Translations under genes and position numbers: made by a program
Notes under the pieces: model-generated
What the model saw: only the letters and a program-made list of their open reading frames with translations
What the model was told of the DNA's origin: nothing
Databases searched by the model: none
Origin: a virus
Virus record (IMG/VR): IMGVR_UViG_3300036831_000053
Span: 1 to 60,437 of that record
Strand: one strand, 5' to 3'
Length of the DNA: 60,437 bases
Part shown: piece by piece, positions 24,903 to 33,751 of the stretch
Layout: every line of letters begins with the position of its first letter
How positions within the stretch are numbered: position 1 is the stretch's first letter

Positions 24903-24937
24903 CGGCCCCGAAGGTCCTTCTCCGGCCCTCGGGGCCG
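24903..24937 (+). terminator. Hairpin after the replication operon
   Basis: CGGCCCCGA at 24903-24911 pairs with TCGGGGCCG at 24929-24937. It lies between the VRR-NUC stop and the tail fibre start. Confidence 0.55.
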
Positions 24938-24979
24938 CTGCATGTCCACGATCTCCAGCGCCCCGATTCGGCCAGCCCT

Positions 24980-24994
24980 TAGTCTGCTGCCGTG
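24980..24994 (+). promoter_or_regulatory. Leaderless promoter candidate before 24992
   Basis: TAGTCT at 24980-24985 stands 6 nt before GTG 24992. There is no ribosome binding site, so a leaderless transcript is likely. The upstream palindrome of the dispersed family is absent. Confidence 0.45.
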
Positions 24995-25630
24995 GCGACG
25001 GTAACCAATCTCATGATCGACGGCCAGGGACGTGGCCTTCGCGAGGTGACCGTACGAATCAGCCTCGTGGCGCCACTGAACCCGTTCCTCCTCAACGGAA
25101 CCGGCGAGGTGTCACAGAAGGTCGCGGTCGACACCGACGAGTCCGGCGTCTGGACGGCCACGCTGCTCGGTAACGACCAGTTCGAGCAGCCGAATACCTA
25201 CTACCTGGTCGATGAGACCGAGGCGCCCAGTGGGCTCACCTGGGCGATCCGGGTGCCCAACGACTCCGGCACGTACAACCTCCGCGACTTGCTGATCACA
25301 CCGCCCGACGGCGGCGGGACGATCCCGGGTGCGATGAAGCTCGGCGATCTGGCCGACGTGGACACCTCCGGCGAGGTTGCTGGCGACGTGCTCACCTACA
25401 CCAGCAACGGCGAGTGGCAGCCCGTCACGCCCGAGGTCGAGCCGATCGAGTTCCCGGTGACGAGCCCGCAGGCCACCTGGATCTGGCAGCACAACCTCAA
25501 CCGGTACCCGGTGATCGCGGTGCTCAACTCCCAGCGTCAGGTCGTCCTCACCTACGTGGAGTACCTGGACCTGAACTCCCTCCAGATCGACTGGGGAATG
25601 CCCATGACCGGCTATATCGAGGCGAGGTAG
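24992..25630 (+). CDS. Tail fibre or minor tail protein
   Basis: A 212-residue beta-rich protein, first of four fibre genes. Residues 1-110 look like a fibronectin- or carboxypeptidase regulatory-like beta domain (LREVTVRISLVAPLNPF and SGVWTATLLGND). The C-terminal part (from about residue 150) resembles the short beta domain of phage minor tail proteins (ATWIWQHNLNRYPVIAVLN). Probably an adaptor at the tail tip. Confidence 0.7.
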   Translation: MATVTNLMIDGQGRGLREVTVRISLVAPLNPFLLNGTGEVSQKVAVDTDESGVWTATLLGNDQFEQPNTYYLVDETEAPSGLTWAIRVPNDSGTYNLRDLLITPPDGGGTIPGAMKLGDLADVDTSGEVAGDVLTYTSNGEWQPVTPEVEPIEFPVTSPQATWIWQHNLNRYPVIAVLNSQRQVVLTYVEYLDLNSLQIDWGMPMTGYIEAR

Positions 25631-25633
25631 GCA

Positions 25634-26815
25634 ATGCCCAACAACATCCCCATCGGCGGGCCCGTCGACCACGCGAAGTTCGCCAACTTCAACTTCGTGG
25701 CCGAGTCGGTGGGTACCCTGCCTTCGGTCACCTCGGCCGACATCGGGCGCCTGGTCCAGCTGGCCACCGACGGCAACCTCTACATCTGCGACACGACGCC
25801 CGCATTCCGGCTGATCGACGCGCGCAACGCGACCAACGCCGCGACCGCGACCACCGCGACCTCGGCTACCACGGCCGGCACGGCGACGAACGCGACCAAC
25901 CTCAACGGGCAGCCAGCGAGCTTCTACACCAACTTCGCCAACAGCACCGGCCAACGCACGCACACGGCGATCAGCGACTTCGATACGCAGGCGATCGCCG
26001 ACGCGCAGGCCCAGCGGCTCGACCAGTTCGCCGCGCCCACCTCGGCTATCAACGTCAACAGCCAGCGGCTGACCGCAGTCGGTACGCCGAGCACCGGTAC
26101 GGACGCGGCCAACAAGACCTACGTCGATGGCGCCGTGGCGGCCGCGCAGGCCGGCATCGACATCAAGACCAACGTGCAGACGGTGGCCGTCGCCAACATC
26201 ACCCTGAACGGTCTGATCACCGTCAACGGGTACACCGTGCTCGCTGGCGACCGGGTGCTGGTCACAGCCCAAACCACGGCCACCCAGAACGGCGTCTACC
26301 TAGCCAGCTCTGGCTCGTGGGCCCGGGTCACTCCGCAGGAGGAGAACCCCGGTTCGCTGTGGTACGTCCAGCAAGGCAGTTCGGCCGGCCAGCAGTGGGT
26401 CTGCAACAACACCGGCACCGTGACCATCGGCACCACGGCCGTGTCGATCATCCAGTTCGCGGCCTCGGTCGTCTACCACGCCAGCTCCTCGATCGGCATC
26501 GACGGCAGCAACAACATCACAGCCACGGCGGCCAGCGGCGGCGGCATCAGCACCACGTCCGGCATCGCCGTCGACAGCACGGTGAGCCGCTCGGCCAGCG
26601 TGGCCGTGCCGGCGCCCGGCTCCGGCACGGCCGTCAACATCACCTCGCCGTTCACCCCGGCCAGCGGGCGACGCCTCCAGGTCGCGGTCTACCGGAACTC
26701 CGACAACGCCCAGGTCATGTGTTACGTGGCCAACGCGCCCGGGTCCGCGACCGTGACGCTGGACTTCGGCGTGGCGCCAGTGGCCTCCCAGTACACCGCC
26801 GAGATCAGGAGCTGA
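25634..26815 (+). CDS. Tail fibre protein
   Basis: A 393-residue protein rich in Ala, Thr, Ser and Asn with few charged residues. Residues about 60-90 are an Ala/Thr repeat (ATTATSATTAGTATN) that probably forms a coiled trimer stalk. The middle holds phage fibre motifs: AANKTYVDGAVAAAQAGIDIK near residue 157 and NGYTVLAGDRVLV near 200. It should contact host surface sugars. Confidence 0.8.
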   Translation: MPNNIPIGGPVDHAKFANFNFVAESVGTLPSVTSADIGRLVQLATDGNLYICDTTPAFRLIDARNATNAATATTATSATTAGTATNATNLNGQPASFYTNFANSTGQRTHTAISDFDTQAIADAQAQRLDQFAAPTSAINVNSQRLTAVGTPSTGTDAANKTYVDGAVAAAQAGIDIKTNVQTVAVANITLNGLITVNGYTVLAGDRVLVTAQTTATQNGVYLASSGSWARVTPQEENPGSLWYVQQGSSAGQQWVCNNTGTVTIGTTAVSIIQFAASVVYHASSSIGIDGSNNITATAASGGGISTTSGIAVDSTVSRSASVAVPAPGSGTAVNITSPFTPASGRRLQVAVYRNSDNAQVMCYVANAPGSATVTLDFGVAPVASQYTAEIRS

Positions 26816-26817
26816 TC

Positions 26818-27660
26818 ATGCCCAGCAGCGCGCCGGTTGTCGCGCCGCTGGACCTCGGCAGTCTGCTGGGACACAACCTGGCCGACCCGGCCAGCGCGCA
26901 GGACGTGGCCACCAAGCATTACGTGGACGGCCAGGTCATCGTCTCCACCTGGACCAACCTGAACAACTCCACCAACCAGGCCATCGTCTACCCGGTCGGC
27001 ACCCGGCTCTACGAGACGGACACCGGGTTCACCAAGATCAGCGACGGGCTGACCCAGTACCAGGCGCTGAACTATGTCCGCAGCCCGAACATCTGGACCC
27101 CGGCCACCCAGGGGCTTACGGCGGCCACGCTGGACGGCGCGGGCGCCTCCAGCAACAGCGGCGTGACGACCGGCCGGCCGATGTTCATGCCGACCCGGAT
27201 CGATACCTGGCAGGCCAGTAACACCCTGTTCACCGGCTACGTGAGCCAGGCCAGCACGATCACCGTCACTAACACCTACCTGGGTGTCTACGACGGCGAC
27301 ACGGGCGCGCTCCTGGTCAAGACCCCGGACATCTCCAGCCAGTTCGTCACGTTGGCCAGTGGCAACGGCACGCTGGTCAAGTCGACTTTCGATTCCAGTC
27401 TGGCCTCGACGCTGACCAACCTGCCGATCGGCAAAAAGATCTACCTAGCCCTGCTGATGAACTACACCGGCTCCGGCACGCTGCCGCAGATCATCTGTGA
27501 TCGGCTGCTCGGTACCGACCTGATGGCCACCATTACTGGAGCGATCCCCCGGCTGTACACCAACAGCAGCGGCTCCACGATGACGGCCCTGCCGAGCACG
27601 CTGCCCACCCTGGGCACCACGACCGGCAACGAGCTGTGGTGGGTGGGACTGAGCCAATGA
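26818..27660 (+). CDS. Tail fibre protein with N-terminal anchor
   Basis: A 280-residue protein. The first 40 residues (VVAPLDLGSLLGHNLADPAS, then the phage fibre signature ATKHYVDG) recur in the next gene and are likely the anchor. The rest is a beta-rich receptor-binding region with motifs such as MPTRIDTWQASNTLFTGYVS. The last four bases overlap the next start (ATGA). Confidence 0.78.
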   Translation: MPSSAPVVAPLDLGSLLGHNLADPASAQDVATKHYVDGQVIVSTWTNLNNSTNQAIVYPVGTRLYETDTGFTKISDGLTQYQALNYVRSPNIWTPATQGLTAATLDGAGASSNSGVTTGRPMFMPTRIDTWQASNTLFTGYVSQASTITVTNTYLGVYDGDTGALLVKTPDISSQFVTLASGNGTLVKSTFDSSLASTLTNLPIGKKIYLALLMNYTGSGTLPQIICDRLLGTDLMATITGAIPRLYTNSSGSTMTALPSTLPTLGTTTGNELWWVGLSQ

Positions 27661-28199
27661 CCAACAACCTGCCCGTGGTGGCGCCGTTCGACCTGACCAG
27701 CCTCCTGGCGCACAACCTCCAGGACCCGGCTGCCGCCCAGGACGCGGCCAGCAAGAACTACGTCGACAGCAATACCGGCGTGGGCTACTACACCGAGTGG
27801 AACCTGGCCACGTCTGGCTACGCCTCCGGCGCTTGGCACCTGCCGATCACTGCCAGCTCGACGCCGAACGTCGGTACGGCGAAGGGGCTCACACTCAGTG
27901 GCATCCAGAACAGCGTGACCCTTGGCCCTGGTACCTGGGACTGCCAGATCCACTGTTTCGCGACGGTCCAGTTCATTGCCGCACTGAGCAACACCACGGC
28001 CACCACTCCTTCGGGCACCGTTCCTTACACCTCGGTGAGCCCCGGCCTACCGTCCGGCTCGGGCTGGTGTGCCGGCTGCGCCAACCGAAAGATCATTTCT
28101 ACGTCAGGCTCGCCGGCCGTAGTCGTGCCCTGGGTCTTCCTAGCCAGCGGGACCACAGTCAACTACGCATACATCGCGTTCCAGAAGACCAGCGCCTGA
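27657..28199 (+). CDS. Second tail fibre with the same N-terminal anchor
   Basis: A 180-residue protein. Residues about 5-43 (VVAPFDLTSLLAHNLQDPAA and SKNYVDS) closely match those of the upstream fibre, while the C-terminal domain is unrelated and contains a Cys cluster (CAGCANRK). It is probably a shorter fibre of another specificity on the same anchor. Confidence 0.75.
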   Translation: MTNNLPVVAPFDLTSLLAHNLQDPAAAQDAASKNYVDSNTGVGYYTEWNLATSGYASGAWHLPITASSTPNVGTAKGLTLSGIQNSVTLGPGTWDCQIHCFATVQFIAALSNTTATTPSGTVPYTSVSPGLPSGSGWCAGCANRKIISTSGSPAVVVPWVFLASGTTVNYAYIAFQKTSA

Positions 28200-28240
28200 C
28201 GTTGCAGCGTTGAGACATCTACTCCGTCTCGGGCGCGGGT

Positions 28241-28255
28241 TACTATCCGTTCATG
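28241..28255 (+). promoter_or_regulatory. Leaderless promoter candidate before 28253
   Basis: TACTAT at 28241-28246 lies 6 nt before ATG 28253. The preceding GCGGGT resembles the right arm of the dispersed palindrome, but no left arm is present. This starts the ParB-oxidoreductase-kinase-terminase transcript. Confidence 0.45.
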
Positions 28256-28891
28256 CGCGAACAGGTGAAGATCCTTCGGACTCGCTGGGTCCCGATCGAC
28301 TCGGTGACACCGCACCCCGAGAACGCCCGCCGAGCCGACACCGAGCGGATCCGGCAGTCCCTGGAGGATCACGCCCAGTACGCCCCGATCGTGGTGCACG
28401 ACGAAACGAAACAGGTGATCGCCCATAACCACGTCTGGGCCATCGCCAAGGAGCTGGGTCACCCGAAGATCTACGCCACCTTCGTCGAGTGCAGCACGGC
28501 CAAGGCCAGGGCCGTGCTTGCCGCCGACAACCGGACATCGGACAGTGCCGGCTACGAGGACGCGGCGCTACTGGAGCTGCTGAGCAACCTCGACGACACC
28601 GGCCTACTCCTGGAGGGCGGCTGGGATGGCGGCGCGCTCGACGAGCTGCGGACCGCCCTGGAGGGCGATGTGGCCCCGGCGACGCGGCTGGATGACGGCT
28701 CGGTGGACAGCGACCTGCGCAACGTCCGGTCGTCCGAAGTTCGTAGTATCACGATCACCGTGTCCGATTCGGCGTACGCGCGCCTGATCGAGCAGCTCGA
28801 TCACCTCCAGGCGCACTTCGAGACCGCGAACTACTCGGACACCGTCGTTGCGGTGACCAACGAGTACATGGACCAGATCGGACGCCAGTAA
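28253..28891 (+). CDS. ParB/Srx-fold nuclease-like protein
   Basis: A 212-residue protein. Residues 10-95 show the ParB N-terminal fold: VPIDSVTPHPENARRAD, then RIRQSLEDHAQYAPIVVH and VIAHNHVWAIAKELG. A helical C-terminal part follows. In phages such ParB-like proteins occur beside DNA methylases, base-modification kinases and terminases; it is not a partition protein because no ParA is present. Promoter sits immediately upstream and TAATG joins it to the next gene. Confidence 0.82.
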   Translation: MREQVKILRTRWVPIDSVTPHPENARRADTERIRQSLEDHAQYAPIVVHDETKQVIAHNHVWAIAKELGHPKIYATFVECSTAKARAVLAADNRTSDSAGYEDAALLELLSNLDDTGLLLEGGWDGGALDELRTALEGDVAPATRLDDGSVDSDLRNVRSSEVRSITITVSDSAYARLIEQLDHLQAHFETANYSDTVVAVTNEYMDQIGRQ

Positions 28892-29685
28892 TGATCATCG
28901 TCATCGGCGCCGGCATCGCCGGATCCAGCCTCGTCCACCACCTCGACGAGCGCGGCATCGAGTATCGGCACTTGGCCAGCGCGGACAGTGCCAGCACTAC
29001 CTCGGTTGCCCTACTGCGGCGCGGCTACCACCACGGCGACCAGCTAGCCCTATTCGACCGCTCCCTGGAGCTGCTGAAGAAGTGGCACACCCCCGTGCGG
29101 CAGGGTGGCCTGGTCACCAACTACCGGACGCCGGACCGTGCGCCTCGACATGAGGACGACTGGTACCTGGTCAACCCCCTGAGCCCGCTGCTCAACGCGG
29201 AGTTCCGAGGTGAGGCCCGACCGGTCTCCACCGATGGCGTCCTTCTGGAGGGTCCCGAGGGTGAGCGGTTCTGGCGCGGCCAGGTGATCTGGGCGACCGG
29301 TGCGGCCCTGCATCCCGCCGGCCTCACCTTCGGCGTGACCTGGATACACGATCGGCCCGACGTGCTGAACTCGGTCGACGAGCTGCGGCTGCACCACTAC
29401 GCGCCGTACAAGACCATCGCCGCCGCGTGCGTCAACGGGCAGGCCCGGCTCGGCTCCTCCTCGGCCAGGACCGACGTGGGCGCGATGGAGCAGGCGAAGA
29501 AGATGCTCCAGGCCGCCTACGAGGTCGGCATCATCAACAGCCTCACCGGCTGGACCGCCGAGATCGGCATCCGCTGCAAGGGTGTCGAGGCGCAGCCGCC
29601 GTGTGGCCAGTACTTCGGCGGCTTCCATCGGACCGGCTACGCCATCGCGCCGGCCGCAGCGGAGAGGCTGGTGGCCGCGCTGTGA
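28891..29685 (+). CDS. FAD-dependent oxidoreductase (DAO-like)
   Basis: A 264-residue protein with an N-terminal dinucleotide-binding loop GAGIAGSSLVHHLDERGI and a C-terminal flavin-closing segment GFHRTGYAIAPAAAERL, as in the D-amino-acid oxidase superfamily. It is about 100 residues shorter than the usual family member, so its substrate domain is reduced. Known thymidine hypermodification clusters in other phages include FAD-dependent lyases of this superfamily; its place between a ParB-like and a kinase gene suggests a related job, by inference. Confidence 0.75.
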   Translation: MIIVIGAGIAGSSLVHHLDERGIEYRHLASADSASTTSVALLRRGYHHGDQLALFDRSLELLKKWHTPVRQGGLVTNYRTPDRAPRHEDDWYLVNPLSPLLNAEFRGEARPVSTDGVLLEGPEGERFWRGQVIWATGAALHPAGLTFGVTWIHDRPDVLNSVDELRLHHYAPYKTIAAACVNGQARLGSSSARTDVGAMEQAKKMLQAAYEVGIINSLTGWTAEIGIRCKGVEAQPPCGQYFGGFHRTGYAIAPAAAERLVAAL

Positions 29686-30251
29686 CCCACGTGCACCTGA
29701 TCGTCGGCGAGCCGGGCGTGGGCAAGTCCTGGCTGATGGACCGTCTCACGGAGGGGTATCACCGCATTCAGGTCGACGGGACACCGAGACGAGAGTGGGT
29801 CTCGCGCGTGCCCGAGATGAAGGATGCGCAGATGGCCGATATCGCGGCCGTGGAGCTGGGCGCCCGCGCCGGCAAGCACCCCGAGGGTTACCCGGGCACC
29901 GACGCGATGAGCATGACCGCGATTGTCGATGTCGAGCGCTGGCTGACCCACATCACCATGTCGAAGCCAGTAGTCGCCGAAGGTGCGCGGCTCGGTGTCC
30001 GCCGGTTCGCCGACGTGTGTGCGACCGCAGGTCACCACCTGCACGTCTATCACCTCGTGGATCCGGATCGCGCCGCAGCTCAGCGGCTTGCGCGCGGCTC
30101 GAACCAGAAGGACAGTTGGATCAAGGGAGCCCGAACCAGGGCTGAACGGTTCGCGATGTACGTGCAGGAGCAGCGCCTGGGCGAAGTGCAGCACCTGACC
30201 TGTCCGCCGGAGCAGGTGCTGGCCGTACTTCGTCGCGAGACGGGGCTGTGA
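29682..30251 (+). CDS. P-loop kinase, possibly 5-hydroxymethyl-dU DNA kinase-like
   Basis: A 189-residue protein starting at GTG 29682. Walker A (GEPGVGKSWLMDRL) is at residue 9 and a probable substrate loop YPGTDAMSM near residue 68. A basic helix (RLARGSNQKDSWIKG) may form the lid. Kinases of this type near ParB and terminase genes include the 5-hmdU DNA kinases of hypermodified phages. No thymidylate-synthase-like hydroxymethylase was recognised in the map, which weakens the link. Confidence 0.7.
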   Translation: MTHVHLIVGEPGVGKSWLMDRLTEGYHRIQVDGTPRREWVSRVPEMKDAQMADIAAVELGARAGKHPEGYPGTDAMSMTAIVDVERWLTHITMSKPVVAEGARLGVRRFADVCATAGHHLHVYHLVDPDRAAAQRLARGSNQKDSWIKGARTRAERFAMYVQEQRLGEVQHLTCPPEQVLAVLRRETGL

Positions 30252-30287
30252 CTTCTCGCCCTGTCGCGAGAACGTGGAGGTGACGCA

Positions 30288-30779
30288 ATGCCCCCCCGTC
30301 CGAACAAGCTGGCGCACAAGGAAGCGGTCAAGGAGCCGGCCACCGTCACGGCCCTGCGGGTCATCAACGGTGCCCGGGTGGTCGAGCTGGTGGCGTCGGG
30401 CCTGACGATCGACGCGGCGGCCAAGCTGCTGAAGATCAACCGGAATCAGGCCAGCAAGCTCCTGCACGACACGCTGGCCGACACGCTGGCCGAGCGGCAG
30501 GCCGACCGCGAGGCGGTCCTGGCTCAGCAGCTGGAGGGCTACCGCCTGCTGAAGCGGGCCTGGATGCCGGTCGCCCTCAACCCGGCGCACGAGAAGGCGT
30601 ACCAGGGCGCCCGGATCATCCTGGACGCGATGGACAAGGAGAATCTGCTGCTTGGCCTCAACGCGGCTATGAAGATCGAGATCTCGAACAAGAGGGTCGC
30701 CGAGACCGTGGCCGATGTGGTCGAACTCCTGGAAGACACCAGCGCCGACATGCCGATGATTCTTGAGGCCGAGCAGTGA
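30288..30779 (+). CDS. terS: Small terminase subunit
   Basis: A 163-residue protein with an N-terminal helix-turn-helix (LVASGLTIDAAAKLLKINRNQASKLLHDTL, about residues 35-65), then a helical oligomerisation region. It overlaps the large terminase by GTGA. It should recognise the packaging site and start DNA packaging. Confidence 0.8.
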   Translation: MPPRPNKLAHKEAVKEPATVTALRVINGARVVELVASGLTIDAAAKLLKINRNQASKLLHDTLADTLAERQADREAVLAQQLEGYRLLKRAWMPVALNPAHEKAYQGARIILDAMDKENLLLGLNAAMKIEISNKRVAETVADVVELLEDTSADMPMILEAEQ

Positions 30780-32590
30780 CCTACGCCCGCGCCGAGGTGA
30801 GCCTGGAGGAGACGATCCGGCAGAAGCTGGATCAACTGAACCCTAACGAGCGACGCCTGGCCGAGATACGGCTGGAGCGCATCGTGAAGCGGCGCCGGGC
30901 CGTGCGCGAGTTCCGCAGCCCCGGCCACGTGGCCAAATATACGAACCCCGACGTGGTCCAGACCGAGATGATGGTGGCCCTGGACAAGGCCGTCATCCAG
31001 GCCGAGACCGGCATGCAGCGCCGCTGGGTGATCTCGACCCCTCCGCAGGAGGGCAAGACCATGCGGCTCGGCACGGCCACGCCGCTGTGGCTGTTGATCC
31101 GCGACCCGTCCCGCCGCATCGTCGTCGCCTCCTACGAGCAGGGCCTGGCCGCGCGGTCCGCGCTGGCCGTCCGGCAGCTCATCGAGTCCTATGGCGGCGG
31201 CTACAAGGGTGACCGGGCCTCGGCCCGGCAGGAAGACCACTTCGGCCTACTGCTCGACCCCGACCGGGCCCAGCAGACCAACTGGCAACTGGCCGACGTG
31301 CCCGGCCGGATCAACGGCGGCATGACGGCCGTCGGTGTCGGCTCCTCGTTCACTGGCCGCTCGGCCGACATCTTGATCGTGGACGACGCGGTCAAGGACC
31401 CGAAGGCCGCAGACAGTGCCCTCCAGCGGCAGGTGCTGTGGAACTGGTGGCAGGCCGTGGCCACGACCAGGCTGGCCGGTAAGGCCATCGTCATCGTCAT
31501 TGGGACCCGCTGGCACGAGGACGACCTGCTGGGCCGGATCATCCGCGAGGACGAGAAGGAACCGACGCCGGAGTGGTCCCGGCTCAACATTCCCGCCCAG
31601 GCCGGCGCCGACGATCCGCTGGGCCGCAAGCCCGGCGAGTACCTGCGCAGCGCCCGCGAGGGCCGCGAATGGGTCAAGATTCGCCGCCGCGTCGGTGAGC
31701 GCTGGTGGGCCGCGATGTACCAGGGCAACCCGCACCCGATCTCCGGTGGCGTGTTCAAGCAGGAGTGGTTTGACCGCAACCGCGTCAAGGAGGCGCCAGA
31801 GCTGGCCCGGGTCAGCGTGTTCGTCGACCCGGCCGACAACGAGGGCGGTGGCGACGAGGCGGGCATCGTGGTCGCCGGCAAGGGCTACGACGAGGACCAC
31901 TACATCCTGGCCGACCGGTCCGGCGCCATGACGGCCGGCCGCTGGCTGCGGGTCGCCTTCCTGGCCGCCCTGGAGTTCAACGCCACGGAGATCGCCTACG
32001 AGCAGTCCCTGTCGGGCCTCAAGCGCACGGCGCGGCAGACCTGGAAGGACATGGTCCGAGAGTTCCGGGTGCTGAACAAGCTCTACAAGCCGCTGCCGAA
32101 CACGCCTCGGCCCAAGCTGCCGCCGGTCGACCTGCTGACCAAGGCGGTCACCCTGCTCGTGCGCGACGACGCGACCGCAACGGACCGGGTGAACCAGGAG
32201 CACAACCTGATCGAGATGTGGCCGTTCGTGCCGGCCGCGCTGGAGCTGCCCGCCATCGGCCTGCCCATCCGGGCGTTCCCGGCCAGGGGTTCGAAGACCT
32301 TCCGGGCCCGGATGATCGCGCCGACGTTCGAGGGCGATCACGTCAAGCTCCTCGGTCACTTCCCCGAGGCCGAACACCAGATGATCACCTGGCAGGAGTC
32401 GCAGAAGTCGCCCGACCGGATGGACGTGTTCGTGCACGCGATCACCGAGCACAGCAAGATCGGCGGCCCGGTCGACATGCGGGCCGCGAAGGGCGGGACG
32501 ACGATGCGCGCGGCCGGCAGCGCCGCACCGAAGGAGTACCGAGGCGACAGCATGCGCGACGTGGTGCGCAGGATGCGGACAGGGCGGTGA
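30776..32590 (+). CDS. terL: Large terminase subunit
   Basis: A 604-residue packaging motor. The ATPase half has Walker A STPPQEGKTMR near residue 85, Walker B ILIVDDAVKD near residue 199 and a GTRWHEDDLLGR motif near 240. The nuclease half begins at VSVFVDPADNEGGGDEAG near residue 345 with its acidic metal-binding residue. It cuts and pumps DNA into the prohead through the portal. Start GTG 30776. Confidence 0.95.
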   Translation: MTYARAEVSLEETIRQKLDQLNPNERRLAEIRLERIVKRRRAVREFRSPGHVAKYTNPDVVQTEMMVALDKAVIQAETGMQRRWVISTPPQEGKTMRLGTATPLWLLIRDPSRRIVVASYEQGLAARSALAVRQLIESYGGGYKGDRASARQEDHFGLLLDPDRAQQTNWQLADVPGRINGGMTAVGVGSSFTGRSADILIVDDAVKDPKAADSALQRQVLWNWWQAVATTRLAGKAIVIVIGTRWHEDDLLGRIIREDEKEPTPEWSRLNIPAQAGADDPLGRKPGEYLRSAREGREWVKIRRRVGERWWAAMYQGNPHPISGGVFKQEWFDRNRVKEAPELARVSVFVDPADNEGGGDEAGIVVAGKGYDEDHYILADRSGAMTAGRWLRVAFLAALEFNATEIAYEQSLSGLKRTARQTWKDMVREFRVLNKLYKPLPNTPRPKLPPVDLLTKAVTLLVRDDATATDRVNQEHNLIEMWPFVPAALELPAIGLPIRAFPARGSKTFRARMIAPTFEGDHVKLLGHFPEAEHQMITWQESQKSPDRMDVFVHAITEHSKIGGPVDMRAAKGGTTMRAAGSAAPKEYRGDSMRDVVRRMRTGR

Positions 32591-32592
32591 CC

Positions 32593-33060
32593 ATGGAAAT
32601 CAGACCGCAGTCAGAGACCTATCACCCCGAGAATCGGCGGAGCCAGATCCGATCGATCCAGCTCAACGTCGAGATCATGGACCAGGGCCTGCGGGTCAGT
32701 CTGCCGGTGGCCCAGGGCTGGGCCGCGTTCGCCTCGTCGCCACACTCCCTCGTGGCCGCCGTCAAGGCCGCCTTCACCGAGGCCGAGATTGCCGCGTACG
32801 CCCAGTGGCGGAACGGGACCTACGACCTGGCTGACACGGTGAGTCGGGACGACCCCGACCCGATCGTGGCCGCGCCACCGAATGAGATCAGCCGGCACCG
32901 ACCGAAGACGAGACGCGATCAGTACAACCCGGCCGACTGGAAGGTGGACGGCATGGGCCGGTACGTGAGTCCGACGGGCCGCAGCTACGCGCCGGACAGC
33001 TACATGGCGAGCCGGATTCGGGCGATGTGGGTGAAGCATGGGATCAACGGCGCCGCGTAA
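32593..33060 (+). CDS. Hypothetical protein
   Basis: A 155-residue protein starting at ATG 32593 (GTG 32587, overlapping the terminase stop, is an alternative). The N-terminal part is beta-rich; the C-terminal half is basic with YNPADWKVDGMGRYV and may bind nucleic acid. No family is recognised. Confidence 0.65.
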   Translation: MEIRPQSETYHPENRRSQIRSIQLNVEIMDQGLRVSLPVAQGWAAFASSPHSLVAAVKAAFTEAEIAAYAQWRNGTYDLADTVSRDDPDPIVAAPPNEISRHRPKTRRDQYNPADWKVDGMGRYVSPTGRSYAPDSYMASRIRAMWVKHGINGAA

Positions 33061-33063
33061 CGG

Positions 33064-33093
33064 TTGTGCCCCGTTGAGCGTGCGGGGTACATT
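33064..33093 (+). promoter_or_regulatory. Palindromic promoter-operator, copy 3
   Basis: TTGTGC at 33064-33069, 18-bp spacer, TACATT at 33088-33093. The arms span 33066-33090. ATG 33100 follows the -10 by 6 nt, predicting a leaderless mRNA. Confidence 0.78.
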
Positions 33094-33099
33094 GGGTCC

Positions 33100-33390
33100 A
33101 TGACCGATGACGACCGACCGAAGTCAATCCTCGAACTGCCACCGGAGTTCGCGCGCGAGGTGGTCCTGGATGTCGCCCTGCTCCCCGACGCGCTGCTGAA
33201 CCACCTGTTGGTGACCATCGACCAGGTCATCACCGTCCTGCATGCTACCTACCCCGACCAGCTGGCTGTCGAGCACGAGGACGAGCACCTGATCGTCTAC
33301 CGCACCAAGGACACCGGCGAGCAGATGCGCATCCTGGAGTCCCTCCAGAACCAGTACGACCGTAACGGTGAGTCCCATGGCGACCTGTGA
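33100..33390 (+). CDS. Hypothetical protein
   Basis: A 96-residue acidic helical protein beginning at ATG 33100 immediately after promoter copy 3. The longer in-frame opening from 33064 lies within the promoter and was rejected. First gene of a seven-gene run of small proteins. Confidence 0.7.
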   Translation: MTDDDRPKSILELPPEFAREVVLDVALLPDALLNHLLVTIDQVITVLHATYPDQLAVEHEDEHLIVYRTKDTGEQMRILESLQNQYDRNGESHGDL

Positions 33391-33751
33391 CGTGTGCGGC
33401 GAGCGCGAGGCCGCCGGGGTCGGTGCGATGCCCGGTGTGCCGATCAGCTTCGCCTACTGCAAGGACTGCCTGCGAGCCAACGCCCACCCGTACGTGATCG
33501 TCGTGGCCAATACCGCAATGCTCGGCGGCATGGCCGAGGCCGCGCCGTGGTGGCAGCAGCTCGTGGACGACACCCTGACTCACCTCCACAAGTCGCGTGA
33601 GCGGTTCGACGGCGACGTGTCGGCCGAGATCGCGATCATGGCCGAGGAGGAGCACCGGGCGAACGCCGAGTTCGCGGCGACCGATGAAGGGCAGCCGTGC
33701 GTGCCGGGTTGCGTCGGACTGCATGAGCACCCGGAACGGGGTGAGTTGTGA
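33377..33751 (+). CDS. Zinc-ribbon-like hypothetical protein
   Basis: A 124-residue protein with CDVCGE at residue 4 and CKDC near residue 28, forming a likely zinc knuckle. The C-terminal part is acidic and ends in CVPGCVGLHEH. It overlaps both neighbours. Confidence 0.68.
   Translation: MATCDVCGEREAAGVGAMPGVPISFAYCKDCLRANAHPYVIVVANTAMLGGMAEAAPWWQQLVDDTLTHLHKSRERFDGDVSAEIAIMAEEEHRANAEFAATDEGQPCVPGCVGLHEHPERGEL

Noticed and set aside
25414-26817. Upstream extension of the 26818 fibre in the same frame
   Set aside because: It crosses two genes read in other frames, lacks their coding signal, and ATG 26818 has a ribosome site.
28253-28891. Plasmid partition ParB
   Set aside because: No ParA-like ATPase and no parS-like repeat nearby; the neighbours point to a modification- or packaging-linked ParB-like protein.
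31247-32452. 401-codon minus-strand open frame opposite terminase
   Set aside because: Shadow of the terminase gene, no start signal, no recognisable domain.
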